DNA of 64,000 bases from Ampelocalamus luodianensis (lineage: Eukaryota; Streptophyta; Magnoliopsida; Poales; Poaceae): the NCBI GenBank assembly GCA_036346255.1, contig JAYEVH010000143.1, forward strand, positions 1-64,000, read 5' to 3'. The stretch's first letter is position 1; each line of letters starts with the position of its first letter. The translations under genes and the position numbers were made by a program. Shown here in pieces: positions 47,497 through 60,005 of this stretch. The notes beneath the pieces are model-generated. The model did not search any database, was not told the DNA's origin, and saw only the letters and a program-made list of their open reading frames with translations.

Positions 47497-49352
47497 GCCC
47501 TGTGCACAGAAAAATAATGATACACCCCACCATCAATTTGATCTTCCATTGCTAAATTGCTGTGAATTTGTTTTAATTTTGAACATAGGATATATCAAGC
47601 AGTTATCTCCCTTGCTCAGATTTTGAATTTATATATAAACCAGTCTTGAACTTTACCAATAAGAGTTTCTATAAATATAGTTTTCTTTATAAGTGGCAAC
47701 TTGATCATTGTTTTAACAACATGAACCACACTGCAATGCTCTTAATGGTTATTTTTCCTTCTCTATTTAGAATGATAAGATCTCAGACACATTGTCGCGG
47801 ATGTAAGAAAAGAAGCGCATTCAAGGAATACCATGGGAGAAGCTAGCTATCATGCGTGAAAAATACGGACATACAGTTAGAGCGAACAAAAATTATGAGA
47901 ATATGCCTAATTGCGGAGAAGCGGCTGACAAAGGTGTCTTTTAGAAAGTTCAGTTCATGCAAATTTTTACGTCTACATGTAGTTATGATTGGCGCTTGTC
48001 ATAAAACAGAATACAAACCAAGCGAGAAAGGTGAGAAAGGTGGAATGTATTATGAATTCAAACAAAATACCGGATCGATAAAATCGACTATCCTACATTT
48101 TCATGTGGGTTCATTACGCCTTCCTTCCCCTCATGATATCTGTTTGTCGGATAATTATCGGATGTAGTTGTTTAGATAATATATTCTTGATAGGTGGTAT
48201 CGAGGTTTAGGTGTTCCCTCATAAGACTATGTTTCTACATTTCATTAGTCGAACCAGCTTCAGTCTTATTAATTTACTTTATCAGCCTACTTTCATCTTG
48301 ATATTTTGTCTTCATAGTTTTTCCTGTACCATTTCCTTGAATATTAAACTCAAAGAATTAATGATATGCTATTTGATTTGTTATTGTTTCAATATCGCGT
48401 TAAAGCAAAGTATCTCTTAAGTTCATTGTATGTTGCTTATTTCAAGAACTCAATTCATAAATGTAGCATTTTGTTATGCATGGTTTGGACTATTCGGTGA
48501 TAGAACATTTGCCGAAGATGTAAATGACTCTGAGTCAATCTTATTTAGTTATGTTTTTTCTTATTCATTTGTGTTATCAAAATGGTTTCAAAATAATTCA
48601 TTTGACTTGCTTCTATAGTTTGTGTTTCCGTTGCAGCATACGGGCATGACTAATATCGGCAAAAATTTGAATCTCAACTTCCTCTAAAAAAAGCTCAGAT
48701 AAATGCGAAAAAGGTTGAATCGACCCCTTCAATTTTTTGTGCGTGTCAAGTAAACTCTTGTGTTGACGTGTGTGCATATGGCGTGTACATGGAGCGAGTT
48801 GGGATATATGGCAATAGAATAGATATAACCCACTTATAATCAGTTGTAAAAAACAGCATTAGGCATGAAGGCTCAGTTTGCGGTTTGTTGTGGTGTGTTA
48901 TGCTTATTTTTTAAGCTGGTGTAAGTTAAAAATCTAGTACTTTGTTAAGTAAATGGTTGTCATCTAACATTTCATCTCATACTAGTCCGTGTATTTCAAC
49001 AGAATCTTAAAAGAGGGTGAGATGTACCAACAGACAAGATCCTAAACTGTGCAGTAAATATCAATTTCTGGCGAGCGCGTCGATGGTGATGGTGGTGACC
49101 GACTAGAGATGTGGAGCGGAAGCAAGGTCGGGCTCGAGCCACTGCCGATGCGGGCCGACGCGATGAGCTTTCGCCTTCCCTCCCCCTCCCTCCATCGTCA
49201 CCCTCTCCACTCCCGTCACCCTCGCCCCCCTGCCGGCCCATGCTCTCCACAAGACCTGCCGCCACCTCCATCACCCTTCGGTCCGCGCCTCCTTGCGTCA
49301 GCGGTGGTGGGCGATTGGAGATGTGGGCGGCGAGATGGGGGTAGGGTGGGGC
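47497..49352. other. Helitron interior without clear genes
   Basis: Mostly AT-rich. Short open frames at 47856-48167 and 48430-48618 have no recognisable domain. A GC-rich stretch at 49090-49350 abuts the copia insertion. Confidence 0.4.
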
Positions 49353-49597
49353 TGTTGAGAAAGCGTCATTGGCGAGTCGGTCGATCGTTCACCTCGTAGA
49401 TGGAAGTCAAATCATGCAGAACAATGCAAGAACAAATAGTAGATTGAACATAGAGATATGGAGGGACTACTTTCTTCTCTTTATTTCTCTTCTCAAAGCA
49501 CGTACAATGGTTGAGGGTCATCTCCTATATATAGTCTCTGGTGGATAAGGAGCCCACCATGGGCCAAAGCCTCGAGGCACAGGCGGGTTTCCTAACA
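49353..49597 (-). repeat. Copia 3' LTR
   Basis: TGTTGAG to CCTAACA on the plus strand. It contains a TATATATAG promoter motif (about 49524-49534) also present in the partner LTR at 56090. The two LTRs are clearly alike but differ at many positions, so the insertion is not recent. Confidence 0.85.
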
Positions 49598-50412
49598 CCC
49601 CTTGGGCACTCATCAGACATGTTTATGTCTCATGAAACTCCACAAAAACCAGTGAAAAAAATTAGAGAAAGAGTATATGAAACATGTTCTGCTGCGTTGT
49701 ATGAATTACCTCATTAAAAACCTTAGCCGAGAAACTTCAGAAAAACTCGTCAAGTGAAAAGAGTACAATCCACGCAATTTCATTTAATCTCCAGGATTTA
49801 TTCTTTGGGTACTCGATCTTCGTGATCAAGTTTTAATAATGAGTTTCGCGAAGATTCTCCCCCTGAATTTTTCACTTCTCTAAATCTCATCATTCTAATT
49901 CCATATATGCACCTTTCAAATGAATAGATCTGTAAGATTTTCATATGACTTAGTATGCAGTACTTTAATTTCGTCCATCTTTTGCAATTCGTGAGCATAG
50001 AAGAACTTAAGGTTGATATGCTTTGTGAGAGGACTCTTCACATAACCCATCTGCACTTGTACAACACAAGCTACATTATCTTCATAGATAATAGTGAGGG
50101 TTTATGCAGTATTCAATCCACACGACTGCTAGATGTGGTGAATCATCTGCCGAAGCCAAGCACATTCTTGTGAGGCCTCGTACAGTGCTATGATTTTCCT
50201 GTGGCTCGTCGAAGTTGATACAAGACTTTGCTTAGACGATTTTCATAAAATTGTAGTTCCACCACATAGGAATACATAGCCTGTTTGCGACTTGGCTGTA
50301 TGCGAGTCCAATAAGTACCCGGCATAGTCATAGTTAGGTCTTGGTTCTTTATGTAGAACAGACCAAGGTCTTTGTTTCCTTGGAGGTATTGGAAGATGTC
50401 CTTTATCCCTTG

Positions 50413-51480
50413 CTAATGCCTTTTGGTAGGTTCTTCACTATAACTTGCTAGTAGGTTTACGACAAATGCAATATTCAGTCTAGTACAGTTTGTTAAATAC
50501 ATGAGTGCTCCTATTGCACTTAAGTACGAGAATTCCATTCCCAAGACTTTCTCTCCCTCTTCTATAGGTCTGTACAGATCCTTGTCTTGATGCAAAGATC
50601 TCCTGACCATCGGCACTTTCGAAGGGTATGCCTTTTCAAAGCCAAACCTTTCTAACACCTTTTGAGTGTAGGTTGACTGATGTACTAATATCCCTTCAGG
50701 GGCATGCTCAAGTGGTAATTCTAGGCAATATTTGGTTTTACTCAAATCTTTTCTTTCAAACTCCGACTCCAGGTAAGAGCTTGCTTCCTTAATATCCTCC
50801 AGGATTCCAATGATATTTAGATCATCTACATACACTGAGATTATACAAAATCCATCCTAAGATTATCGTATAAATACACAGGGACAATCCTCATTGTTCG
50901 TGTAGCCTTTCTTGCATAAAAAGTCGCTCAAGCGATTATACCACATCCTGCCTAATTACTTAAGTCCGTACAGTGACTTTCTGAGTTACACACTGTACAG
51001 ATTTCTAGTTTCTCTATCTTGGTTCGGGACAGGGATACCTTCAGGTACCTTCATATAAATGTTTGAATCTAAGTTTTCATAAAGGTATGCAGTTACCACA
51101 TCCATCAATTTTATTTCTAAATTCAAGTTTACTGCCATTGAGATTAAATATCTAAAGGTAGTTCCACCAATGACTGGGGAATATGTTTCTTCATAATCAA
51201 CTCATGGACGTTGAGTGAAACCTTGTGCAACGAGCCTTGCTTTATATCTTACAACTTCATTATTTTTATTTCTCTTTCGAACAAATACCTACTTATGCCT
51301 ATGGGGTGCACATAGGGATGTATCGACTTCTGATCCCAAACACCTCTCTTTTATTCAGAGACAATAATTCAGTTGCTATTGCCTTCTTCCAATCTTTCCA
51401 ATCTAATCTTTTCTTACATTCAGCGAGCGATGCAGCCTCTAGATCAAGATTTATGATTGTGGCAATTTTCTTTGCAAACT
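50413..51480 (-). pseudogene. Copia reverse transcriptase
   Basis: The minus strand reads RLVAQGFTQRP and DYEETYSPV (51190-51240), LMDVVTAYLYENLDS (about 51090), RMWYNRLSDFLCKKGY (50900), and then the catalytic SVYVDDLNIIG at 50810-50840. The piece 50413-50835 continues with QSTYTQKVLERFGFEKAYPS and YLSAIGALMYLTNCTRLNIA. Stops lie between the blocks. The RNase H part (49600-50410) is too decayed to follow in detail. Confidence 0.85.
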
Positions 51481-51899
51481 AAATGTCGATATTTGCTGTT
51501 GTCCTATTCATAGATTCTCCTGTGGTCACATAGTTTATAGCTATTTCTTCGTAGGATGATTCTTCTAATGCTTCTACTTGCTCACTGCTGCTTCCAATTA
51601 AAGGGGCAAGTTCCTTTAGTTTTTCAGCTCCGATGTGTGTGAACACATCCATGCTGATATCTCCCTCCATGGGAATGTTCAAATCTGGTATGCTTTTTTT
51701 CTTAAGGTTTCATACCGGTGCCAGGTCTCAACTAGCGCCCCTTCTGATTCTGGGGAACTTGAGTGATCGGCTGTGTCAAGTCCTTTTATCATTTTCACTA
51801 GCGTCCCGGCTGCTTGGGATTTGAGGGTGGAGTTCGCCCTTTTATTACGAGGCATCTAGGCGGGATTAGGGTACCTTCAATTTTGTATTTCAATCCTCT

Positions 51900-52920
51900 C
51901 GGTGCATTGCATGTAGGCACATGCGACTTGGTCATGCTCTTCAAATCACTAAAGTGGTCGAGCGGTTGATCGCTAATGCCTACAAATCAATTATCTTAGG
52001 ACTTTTCTATTTGCTTCACTAGTCTGCGGGTCATGTGTATAGATTCCGTGGTTTGCGCATTATTTTCCGATAGTTTTCATCAAGGGTTGATTTCCTCCCC
52101 CTCAGGAGGGGTAACTATCCTCATCAAATATACTATTAGTGAATCGATAGTATGCAAATCTCTCGTCATAGGGTCCAAATGTTTGATTATAGATGATGTC
52201 TCATAACCAAAGTATATCCCAGACTTTCGGAGAGGACCCATTGTTGTTCGCTATGGTGGTATAGGTACATAAACCTTGCAACCAAATCTGCGAAGATGAG
52301 AAATTTTTTGTGCTGACCCTTGCGCTAGTTGCATAGGTGAATGGATGTTATATGCCGATGGTCCAAAATTGATGAGAGTTGCTGCGTGTAGGACTATGTG
52401 TCCCCAACATGTAGTTGGTAAATTACAGTTCTACAAAAGCGGTCAGGCAATAAATTTAATTCTTTTAATTAATACCTCAACTAGTCCATTCAGGTGTAGA
52501 CATCTTTATGCGAAATGCTCAACGTTAATTTCCATTGCTACACAATAATCATCAAATACCTTCGAAGTAAATTCTCTGGCGTTGTCCATTCTAATGGACT
52601 TCACATGATGATCAGGGAAATTATTTTTACTTCTAATTATATGTGTGATTAGCTTTGTAAAAGCGTGGTTTCTCGTAGATAATAAACATATGTGCGACTA
52701 TTTAGGAAGCATCGATGAGCACCATAAAATACGAAATAGCCACGACAAGGGCTATATAGGACATAAATATCTCCTAGATATTTTCGGGAATCGAGGAACT
52801 TTATCCTTCATTTTGAGCGGAAGGTCTAGTAATTAATATCCGGTGGCACATAAAATCTTCTTGATTTGGGAATTTCTTTACATCGATATTATGTCCATAT
52901 GAATTGTTAACTATATTTCT
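51900..52920 (-). pseudogene. Copia integrase
   Basis: GAG-pre-integrase zinc region HNRLGHSYLRMMRNIV near 52920. DDE core with VLIDAS (about 52710) and SIRMDNAREFTSKVFDDYC (about 52580). Then WGHIVLHAATLINFGPSAYN and HLRRFGCKVYVPIPP near 52270. The order upstream of RT confirms the copia class. Multiple stops are present. Confidence 0.8.
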
Positions 52921-53126
52921 CATCATTCTAAGATATGAGTGGCCTAATCTATTATGCTAGAGATAGAAAAGTTGAGCTTCTAAATATAGTTTTAGGACAA
53001 TATATGTTGCGTGTGCCTTAATATTAGTGTAGTATAACCAGATTTCATATGAAAGAAGTAGTTCTAATACCCTTTTCTACTTTCTTCACGCTTTGTAATG
53101 AGCAGGTATTCTTCACCATACCCTTC

Positions 53127-53483
53127 TTAATTCTCTACATGGAAACCGTTAGCGCGAATATCCTTAAAACTTAAGAGAGTTCTAGTCGATTTTGGGTACA
53201 ACAAGGCTTCTTTAATGACCAAAGTTGTGCCCATCAGGAGTATAATTGTGGCCCTTCTTGAGCCTATTATACATGTATCGCGGCACGCAATTGTCGTAAG
53301 ACTACCAGCGTTCTTGCTAATCGATTGAAATTTTTTTACCTCTCTCAAGATGGTATTCGTTGTGTCGCTATCCACTAAGCACACTTCCTCCATAGGGCGC
53401 CACACGCGTTCTGATATAAAGTACTTTATTAATATGTAGTAGGAAGCACTTAACACATAAATAAAATACTTCAAATAGAACAT
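53127..53483 (-). pseudogene. Copia aspartic protease
   Basis: The minus strand reads CLVDSDTTNTILREVKKFQS, where VDSDTT stands for the usual VDSATT active site. ALLYPKSTRTLLSFKDIRAN follows, leading into the GAG-pre-integrase region. It processes the copia polyprotein. Confidence 0.75.
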
Positions 53484-53808
53484 AATTTGCTATTATAAAT
53501 ACAGGAAAAATAAGCCATGTAGAACTCATCATAAGAATTTAATATTTTTGCTCTCCTGGAGCTTACAACCATTATTCAAATAGTAAAATAATTCAAAGTT
53601 CTATCACAACCACTAACTGCAAGTGATGATAAAAAGATCTAAGTGCAATGCATGCACTAGATCGAATCAGCGAGGTACGAAGAAACTTTTGCCTGAATCT
53701 GCTCCATGGCGATCTTCTCCTCTTGGGCAACTATAGTTGCGGCCGCTGCGATGTCCAAAGAAGGGGTGATGGGGGCTGCTACTAGGCTATCCACATCCAT
53801 GAGTGCAA

Positions 53809-54632
53809 CTAATGGCTGTAGATCCTTAGTGCCTGTAATGGCGAGGTGTGCCTCATGCTGTCCTTTGTATTTCTTCTTAGACTTGAAAGCATCAATAACG
53901 TGTTGCGGCTCATGGCAAATCCGTGACCAATACCCCTATGTGCCACATTTGTAGCATCCTTAGTCCTGTTGGCCATAGGGCTTGTCATCACGCTTACTTT
54001 GTCTGCCCTTCTTGGCTTGAGCATTTGGCTTACCTTGCGACCCACGATCTTACCCTTCTTGCCCCTTTCCTTTGAGTGAGGCTTCCTCACCTTGTAGCTG
54101 CTAGCATTGGCTTCATGGCCAACATTACTACTAGGCGGCTGTGAGATGTAGTTCTTCCTTAGAACATCATATTGAGCTTCTGCAAATTGTATGATGTCAA
54201 TCAATTCGGCATACTCCTTGTAGTCGTCTTGACGATAGTTGCGTGCGGATTACACTGCATTTGGGTGAAAGGTAGATAGAGTATTCTCAATCTTTTGCTT
54301 ATCTGTGATTACTTTACCACGAGTTGAAAGTGGTACAAATTACATGCAAGCGGTGTACTCTCCACGATCTTGAAGTCGACAAAACACAATTGGGACCATT
54401 CTGCTCTGCAGGAAGAATGGTGTACTTGACTTCTCGAGCGCTTCTTGATGCGATCCACAAAGCTAGTGCGTTCTTCTCGCCATATACTCATTCTTGACGT
54501 TAGCGGAGATGGTGTGCGAGGAAGTGAAGTGCTGTTCATTTTCCTCGCGATGAGATTGACATCCTTTGAGGTGCCAAACCCAATAGCGACCTGAGCTTCT
54601 TGGTCCCAAGTACAATCTCGGCGTTGGCCCAA
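53809..54632 (-). pseudogene. Copia gag
   Basis: Two open pieces (54309-54632 and 53809-54204) contain QFAEAQYDVLRKNYISQPPS and a Lys/Arg-rich segment. The degenerate knuckle reads ATNVAHRGIGHGFA, where the Cys residues are lost. Position before the protease and general composition support gag. Confidence 0.65.
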
Positions 54633-54649
54633 GTCAAGTAATTACAGCC

Positions 54650-56089
54650 ATCTTTGGCGACTCTTGAACCGGTTCGTGATGCCAATCATCTACATATTTT
54701 TGCAAAGAGTTCATAAAATTTCTAGTGGTAATTTGCATAAAAATGGTTGTATATAATGGTACAAAAATTCTCATAATGTTCCGTATTTGTCAACGCATTT
54801 TCATGATTTCTTGCTATTTTGATGATTAAAAGTAATATAAACAATCACAGATAATCAAAATAGTAAACACAATATATAAATTGCATAGAAATAATAATAA
54901 CAAAGTTAAACATGCTCCAAATGCTCAAAATGATTCAAAAATTGAATTCCCGGGGCCCTTTCTGCTGGAATATAAATTTTCGGTGAATTCTGCAATTTTT
55001 AGGGGCTAAACCGCTAAATTTCAATTCTGAGAAATTTTTCTGTGCAATTTCAGTAAATCTAGGGGCCCTTTGCAAACTTTCTTTTCTTTTTTGGGGTTTC
55101 GTTTTCTTTCACGAAAATAATGGTGGGCCCATTTGGCCTTCGGTCAGACTTGCTTTGGTCAAAACGGCGCATAGGGGTAGGTTTTCCCTACTGTTCCCTA
55201 AGGTGGCGGCGCCGTCTGCGTGGCGATGTGGCTGCATGGCGCGGCAATGGCGTGTGTGGCGACGGTGTGGCGAGCATGGGCGTGGCGTGGCGGCGGCCGG
55301 TGGCGCAAAACGCTGCCGCGGCCGGAGCGTGCGCGGTGGCCATGCGATCTGATGGCCGTCGCGGGGCGGTGGCGTGGTGCGACAAAGAAGGCGTCACGCA
55401 CCGGAGGCCTCGGGCGCTGCGAGTGCGGCTGCGAGCATGCGTGCGTTAGGCGAGCACATCCGGTGATAGCGCGCGATCACGGCGGCGGGTCTGGGGACAG
55501 CCAGCGGCGCGTCTGGCGGCGTGTCCGTCGCGGTGCGCCTGGCGTAACCGGATGGTCGGTGCGGGCGCGGTCAGCGCGGCTTTGGGCTAGCAGGCGGCGC
55601 GGGCGGCACGCGCATGGCTGCGATCGCGGTGCGGCCGGCCGTCGGCCGTATGGCGGCGGCGTCGCGGTGGCGTGCTAGGCAAGTAACGCGGTCATGCGGG
55701 CGATGGCGCCGCGTGTGCCGCGTGTGGCGGTGCGGCCATGCGAGTCCAACACGGCGACGCGTGGGCAGCAGGCTAGTGGCACGGAGACGCGGCGCATGTA
55801 GGTGGCGTTTTTTTTCCTTTTTCTTTTTGTGTTCATGTAATCTATTATCTACAATGCAATCGATATCTACTTTTTCATGCAACTTACTGATCGGCTTGAC
55901 CGGCGACTTCAAGCTGGCTCGCGGTAGATTAGAGCGGTTGCACCATAAGGAAAACTTTAGAAAGCCAAATTTACTGAAATTGGCGATCTAGAAAATGAGA
56001 TTCAATCTATGAGCATCGTGCTTGATGGTTACCTTTTCGATCCGAGTAAAGTAGGCCTAGAAGTAGGTCGGTCGATCGTCTTGATAACG
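54650..56089 (-). other. Copia 5' leader with GC-rich segment
   Basis: 54650-55150 is AT-rich. 55180-55790 is strongly GC-rich, with open frames on both strands caused by composition. It belongs to the untranslated leader between PBS and gag. No domain recognised. Confidence 0.5.
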
Positions 56090-56332
56090 TGTTGAGGAAC
56101 CATCGCTAGCGAATTGATCAGATCAATCACCTCGTGAGCGGAAGTTGAATCACACAAAACAATGTAAGAATAGATTGAACACAGAGATATATGCAGACTT
56201 CTTTCTTCTCTTTATTTCTTTTCTCAAAAGCACGTACAATGGTTGAGGGTCCCCTCCTATATATAGTCTACAGGTGGATGAAAAGCCCACCATAGGCCAG
56301 GCCTGCAAGGCCTGGGCCCAGATTTCCTAATA
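56090..56332 (-). repeat. Copia 5' LTR
   Basis: TGTTGAGGAACC to TTTCCTAATA on the plus strand, with TATATATAG at 56256-56266. The terminal TG of the element strand is mutated to TA (CTAATA instead of CTAACA in the other LTR). Confidence 0.85.
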
Positions 56333-56477
56333 GGGGAAGTGGTGGGCGGTTAGAAGGGGAGAGGAGCGATTAGGGTGGGTGAGGGACTTGTGATCAGTTT
56401 GGATTCGTTGAATTTTTTTCGTATGAGATGTGAGACGATCGTCCCACCGCGCGGGGGCAAACCTCTTCTCTTATTAG

Positions 56478-59158
56478 TTAAGATGTTCTAAAATGCAATG
56501 ATATTATTGTTTGCAACTTGATTAATAAAAAAACAGCACCCAAACACCCAGACATCTAAAGCGGTTCAAACAAACAAGATTACCGTAATCCACTGCAATG
56601 CTTAGAAAGGTCGCAGACATTCTCGGTGATTAAAACCATCCACTGTCACGTGGGAGGCGACAGGTTTGGTTTCTACCGGATTGGATTTTGTCGAATTTTG
56701 GGTCTTGTAAAATAGACTTAATTCCGGCTGTCTACACAATATCTAATTATATAATACAAATCGATATAGTTGACAAGAAAAGGATAAATATGTCATAAAT
56801 TTTCGCAAAAAAACATCCGACCATCATTTTGTTAGACCGTAATTATAATTTTGTAAACCATAACCATTGGATGCACTAACAAAAAGAAATATGCTAGAAA
56901 TTTTTAAAAAACATCTTACCCTCAATTTGTCGACCTTAATTATGCTTGCAAATCATTATGGACGTGAAATTCACTTACAGGGTTAAGCAAATTAAGATGC
57001 AGAATGCAATGGAAATATTGACTTTTCTCTCATTCTTATTTTGATAAATACCCCACGCATGAGGTGACATTGAATTAATCAGACGCTGTGCGAATGTGAC
57101 GCAACGCCAAATTAAGACTAGCCAAACACCTGCACATGGCCTCATAAATTTAGCATTGAATAAGCACCGTGGATTTACATGGCTGTGATTCATGACGTCC
57201 AAGATGAAGACAAATGATCTTAGGAACCCTTGATAGGTGATCACGGTTGCCGATTTGCCATCCCTGCAGTACGTGGAATGTTGCTGTCGCCGACCTCGTG
57301 GTTTGAACAGAACCCAGCTACACCTGACATAACCGGCTACTTCGAGAAGACAGTTCCTCCACAAGCTTGAGCTCGAGCTTGAGCAAACGCGTGATACATG
57401 CGTGCGCTCAGGCTCGCGTGCCAATGACAGTCAAAAATTTCAGAGAAAACCATTGACACTTGCCTCAGTTCTGATGGAAACATGTATGTTCAAACCACGA
57501 GAATTATCTTTGGGATATCTTCAGGTCTGTATTTGGAAGAAAGATATGCAAGATTCTCGTACAACGGAATAGTCCCAACTTCACATGTAGGTCTAGTAGA
57601 ACAGTACAACAATAAGTTTGGTGGTCTATCAATACTAACTACACATTATTCATGCGCTGAGCCAGTGGACCAAGATTGTGTGGATACATGAGCCTAATTA
57701 GAAGATAGGGTTAGCTAGAGCTTACAATGAATTACTCATAGTACATGCATTTTAGTAATCACTGCTAGGAAAGCGACTTAATCAACAAAAATGCAGGCAG
57801 TAACAACAGCCATGTATATACAGAAAAGAAAAGACAATGATAGCACTTAAATATGTCACCTTAAATATGTCACACACACACACACACAATATTACAAGTC
57901 TAGAATATGAGTTGTTACAATGCCTTGTGACAGTTTTTTTTGTGCAAAATGTGTTACTGATAAAACGCCTTTGTATATTTAAATTAAGCAAAAGAATCTT
58001 TATAAAGGTTCTTTTAATATACTATGGCAAATTGTCACACGATGTTTTTTTATGTACAAGGAAAATGATATATAGAAATTTAGGCAATGCTTGGACACGT
58101 CAGTGGTCAATAACTTTCTCATTTCCTTGCTGTGCCTTTTTCATACTTTCTGATAAAGCGACAAGCACAATCAACTCCTTCGACATGTACATCCATTCAC
58201 ATCATTTCAATGTCTAAAACAAATCACAGCATTTCAAGAGAGCAATGCAAATGATCTTTTCTAATGTCAGCAACGAAAATGATTTGCAAATTATTGCAAC
58301 TTCAAGACAAACTAGTACTAATAAAGCTCTCTTTGTTTTTGCTTTAAGCTGAACATCAGAACCACTTGCAAGAGGGTGACATAAAAAAAAACTCCATTTC
58401 TTCTTAAACGAGAGAGAGAAAAAAAATGCAAAAACATAAAAATAAAATAGCCATCACGTGGGATCCATGAACCCGCCATTGCCAACAAAAGAAATAATCA
58501 ATTATTTGCCACTGCAAAGATATTGATTTCGAGTTGACATTTCAGTGTGTGTGAGCCACATGTCATAGACACATAAATGGCAAATCTTGAATTTGCATAT
58601 CTTTGAAATTGGCAAATAATCAAATCTCCCAAATAACAAAGGAATCTTACGCATTTCCCTTGTGTGTGAATGAACTGTTTGTTTCCATCCTTAACGGAAA
58701 ACTGTTTATACATCCAAGTGCATGCCGACTACTAGGCAGTTTATGTAGAGAATATACCACCGATAAGACATTTGACGATCGATATCCTAAGATCCTTTCT
58801 TGTTCTTATGTAACATCTTCCATTACATAGAAAAGTAACTGTTCCTACTCCAAACAACTACACTGTCATGAAAAAAAATTTCAACATCTGGATGGCGAAA
58901 GGGTTTAACAGGCATAAACCTTGCATCATGCTCCGATCAGCCATTAATTGCTTGATGAGGCACCAATCTAAACTGTACACACCATGATCCTACAGCAAGA
59001 AATTAATGCACTATGGTTTGAGGTGTAGCAACCTATAAAAACTTTCATGCGCTGATGCACCCAGCCGTATGGGATGCGTTATGCGCTTACTCCGTCCTTA
59101 GTACTATCATGCTAACTTTCTCGTAAGTCGTCTTATCAGTGTAAGGGCGATAGTACAC
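56478..59158. other. Spacer without confident genes; (CA)n microsatellite
   Basis: AT-rich sequence with a (CA)9 run at 57870-57888. On the minus strand at 57500-57660 an open stretch (CEVGTIPLYENLAYLSSKYR) looks weakly protein-like but has no recognised domain and ends in a stop. Another open frame at 56975-57424 also has no recognised domain. Confidence 0.4.
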
Positions 59159-60005
59159 TGTTGTTCAATCTTGGCAAGCCGACAACGGTATGTAAGTGTC
59201 GTAGGGGCAGCCCAGCGGCCGGCGAAGGCGTAAGAAGGCCCTCAGGGCCAAGAGTCGGAGGCGCGCGAGGGCCCCGAGTATCTAGTACACCTTCGGGAGG
59301 GACCGAAAGGTGTGCAAATGCCACCAAAAGGCTCATGGTGCGAGAGCGAGGCGCGGCGAGGGCCCAGAGGTACCTACTACACCTTCGGAGGGCCTCGAAT
59401 GGCGCCTGAAAGCCACCAAGAGGCCCATGAGGACCGAGGCGGAGGCACGGCGGGGCCTTAAGGGTACCAAGTACTCCTTGAGGGCCACGAAGGCGCGCAA
59501 ATGCCAGGGAGGCCCTTGAGGGCGCGGGCGAAGGCACACATCATCGACCTCTCCCGATGGGTGCCGTATTTGCCTTTGGAAGCGGAGGCGCGGGAGATAG
59601 GCGAGGCCACACCCGAGCGAGAGGACCCCCAACCTCTGCAGGGCCACTCGGCCGGAGCACCACTGCGATCACGAAGGAGAGGATACCAATGGACATGCGC
59701 ACCGGCCGGATGGACCAGGACCAGGAGGGTCCATCATAGACCGGAGGCTATGCATAGGGGAAGGAAAATCCCCTGCAGCCCTTATCGACATAGTATCTTT
59801 TAGGGGTAGATCTGTAATCTCATGTACCCCAGTCAGAAGGCTATAAACAGGTGCCTCTCCCATGTAATCAGGGAGAACATTTTTCAAGGACGTTAATACA
59901 CACTAACTTCTCTTGGCACCGTTCCCCTCTCTCGAGGATCATCTGGTCCCCCTCGTGGTGACCAGGGTCCCTTTTTCTTTACTGTCTGGTCCTGTTGCTA
60001 CGATA
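59159..60005 (+). repeat. Tat-like gypsy 5' LTR
   Basis: The probable start is TGTTGTTCAATC, with tandem GC-rich repeats in its body and a TATA box CTATAAACAG at 59841. The end near CTACGATA is followed by GTTGGTACCATCCCCGTGG, a diverged form of the TTGGCGCC-type primer site of Tat-lineage elements. The start is uncertain by tens of bases because the 3' LTR is not in the window. Confidence 0.6.
59216..59540 (+). repeat. Tandem repeats of about 110 bp in the Tat-like LTR
   Basis: Three diverged units share GAGGGCC, then AGGTACCTACTACACCTTCG, then a segment ending in GCCACCAAGAGGCCCATG. They make all frames open over several hundred bases and lie upstream of the TATA box. Confidence 0.75.

Larger units (their letters stand above)
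49353..56332 (-). mobile_element. Ty1/copia retrotransposon
   Basis: Two LTRs of about 245 bp flank an internal region with gag, protease, integrase and RT in that order on the minus strand (PR-INT-RT order defines copia). The PPT next to the 3' LTR reads CCCAAGGGG, then TGTTAGGAAA. Near the 5' LTR the minus strand reads CAACACGTTATCA, a PBS-like context common in grass copia elements. Flanking 5-mers are GGGGC and GGGGA, a 4/5 match, so the target duplication is decayed. All coding parts carry stops. Confidence 0.9.
44263..56477 (+). mobile_element. Probable Helitron carrying gene fragments, with a nested copia element
   Basis: The 5' end TCTCTACTACTTAAAAATAC is preceded by A. The 3' end is followed by T (TTATTAG/T) and preceded by a GC-rich hairpin (CCACCGCGCGGGGG) about 17 bases upstream. 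This fits insertion between A and T without target duplication, as in Helitrons; the final CTRR motif is degenerate (TTAG). No RepHel gene is present, so it would be non-autonomous. Without the copia element (49353-56332) it is about 5.2 kb. Terminal motifs alone support the call. Confidence 0.5.

Noticed and set aside
55120..55991. Open frames of 100-150 codons in the copia leader
   Set aside because: GC-rich low-complexity sequence open in several phases, between PBS and gag, without any domain.
59136..59803. Overlapping open frames in the Tat-like LTR
   Set aside because: Produced by GC-rich tandem repeats upstream of the TATA box.
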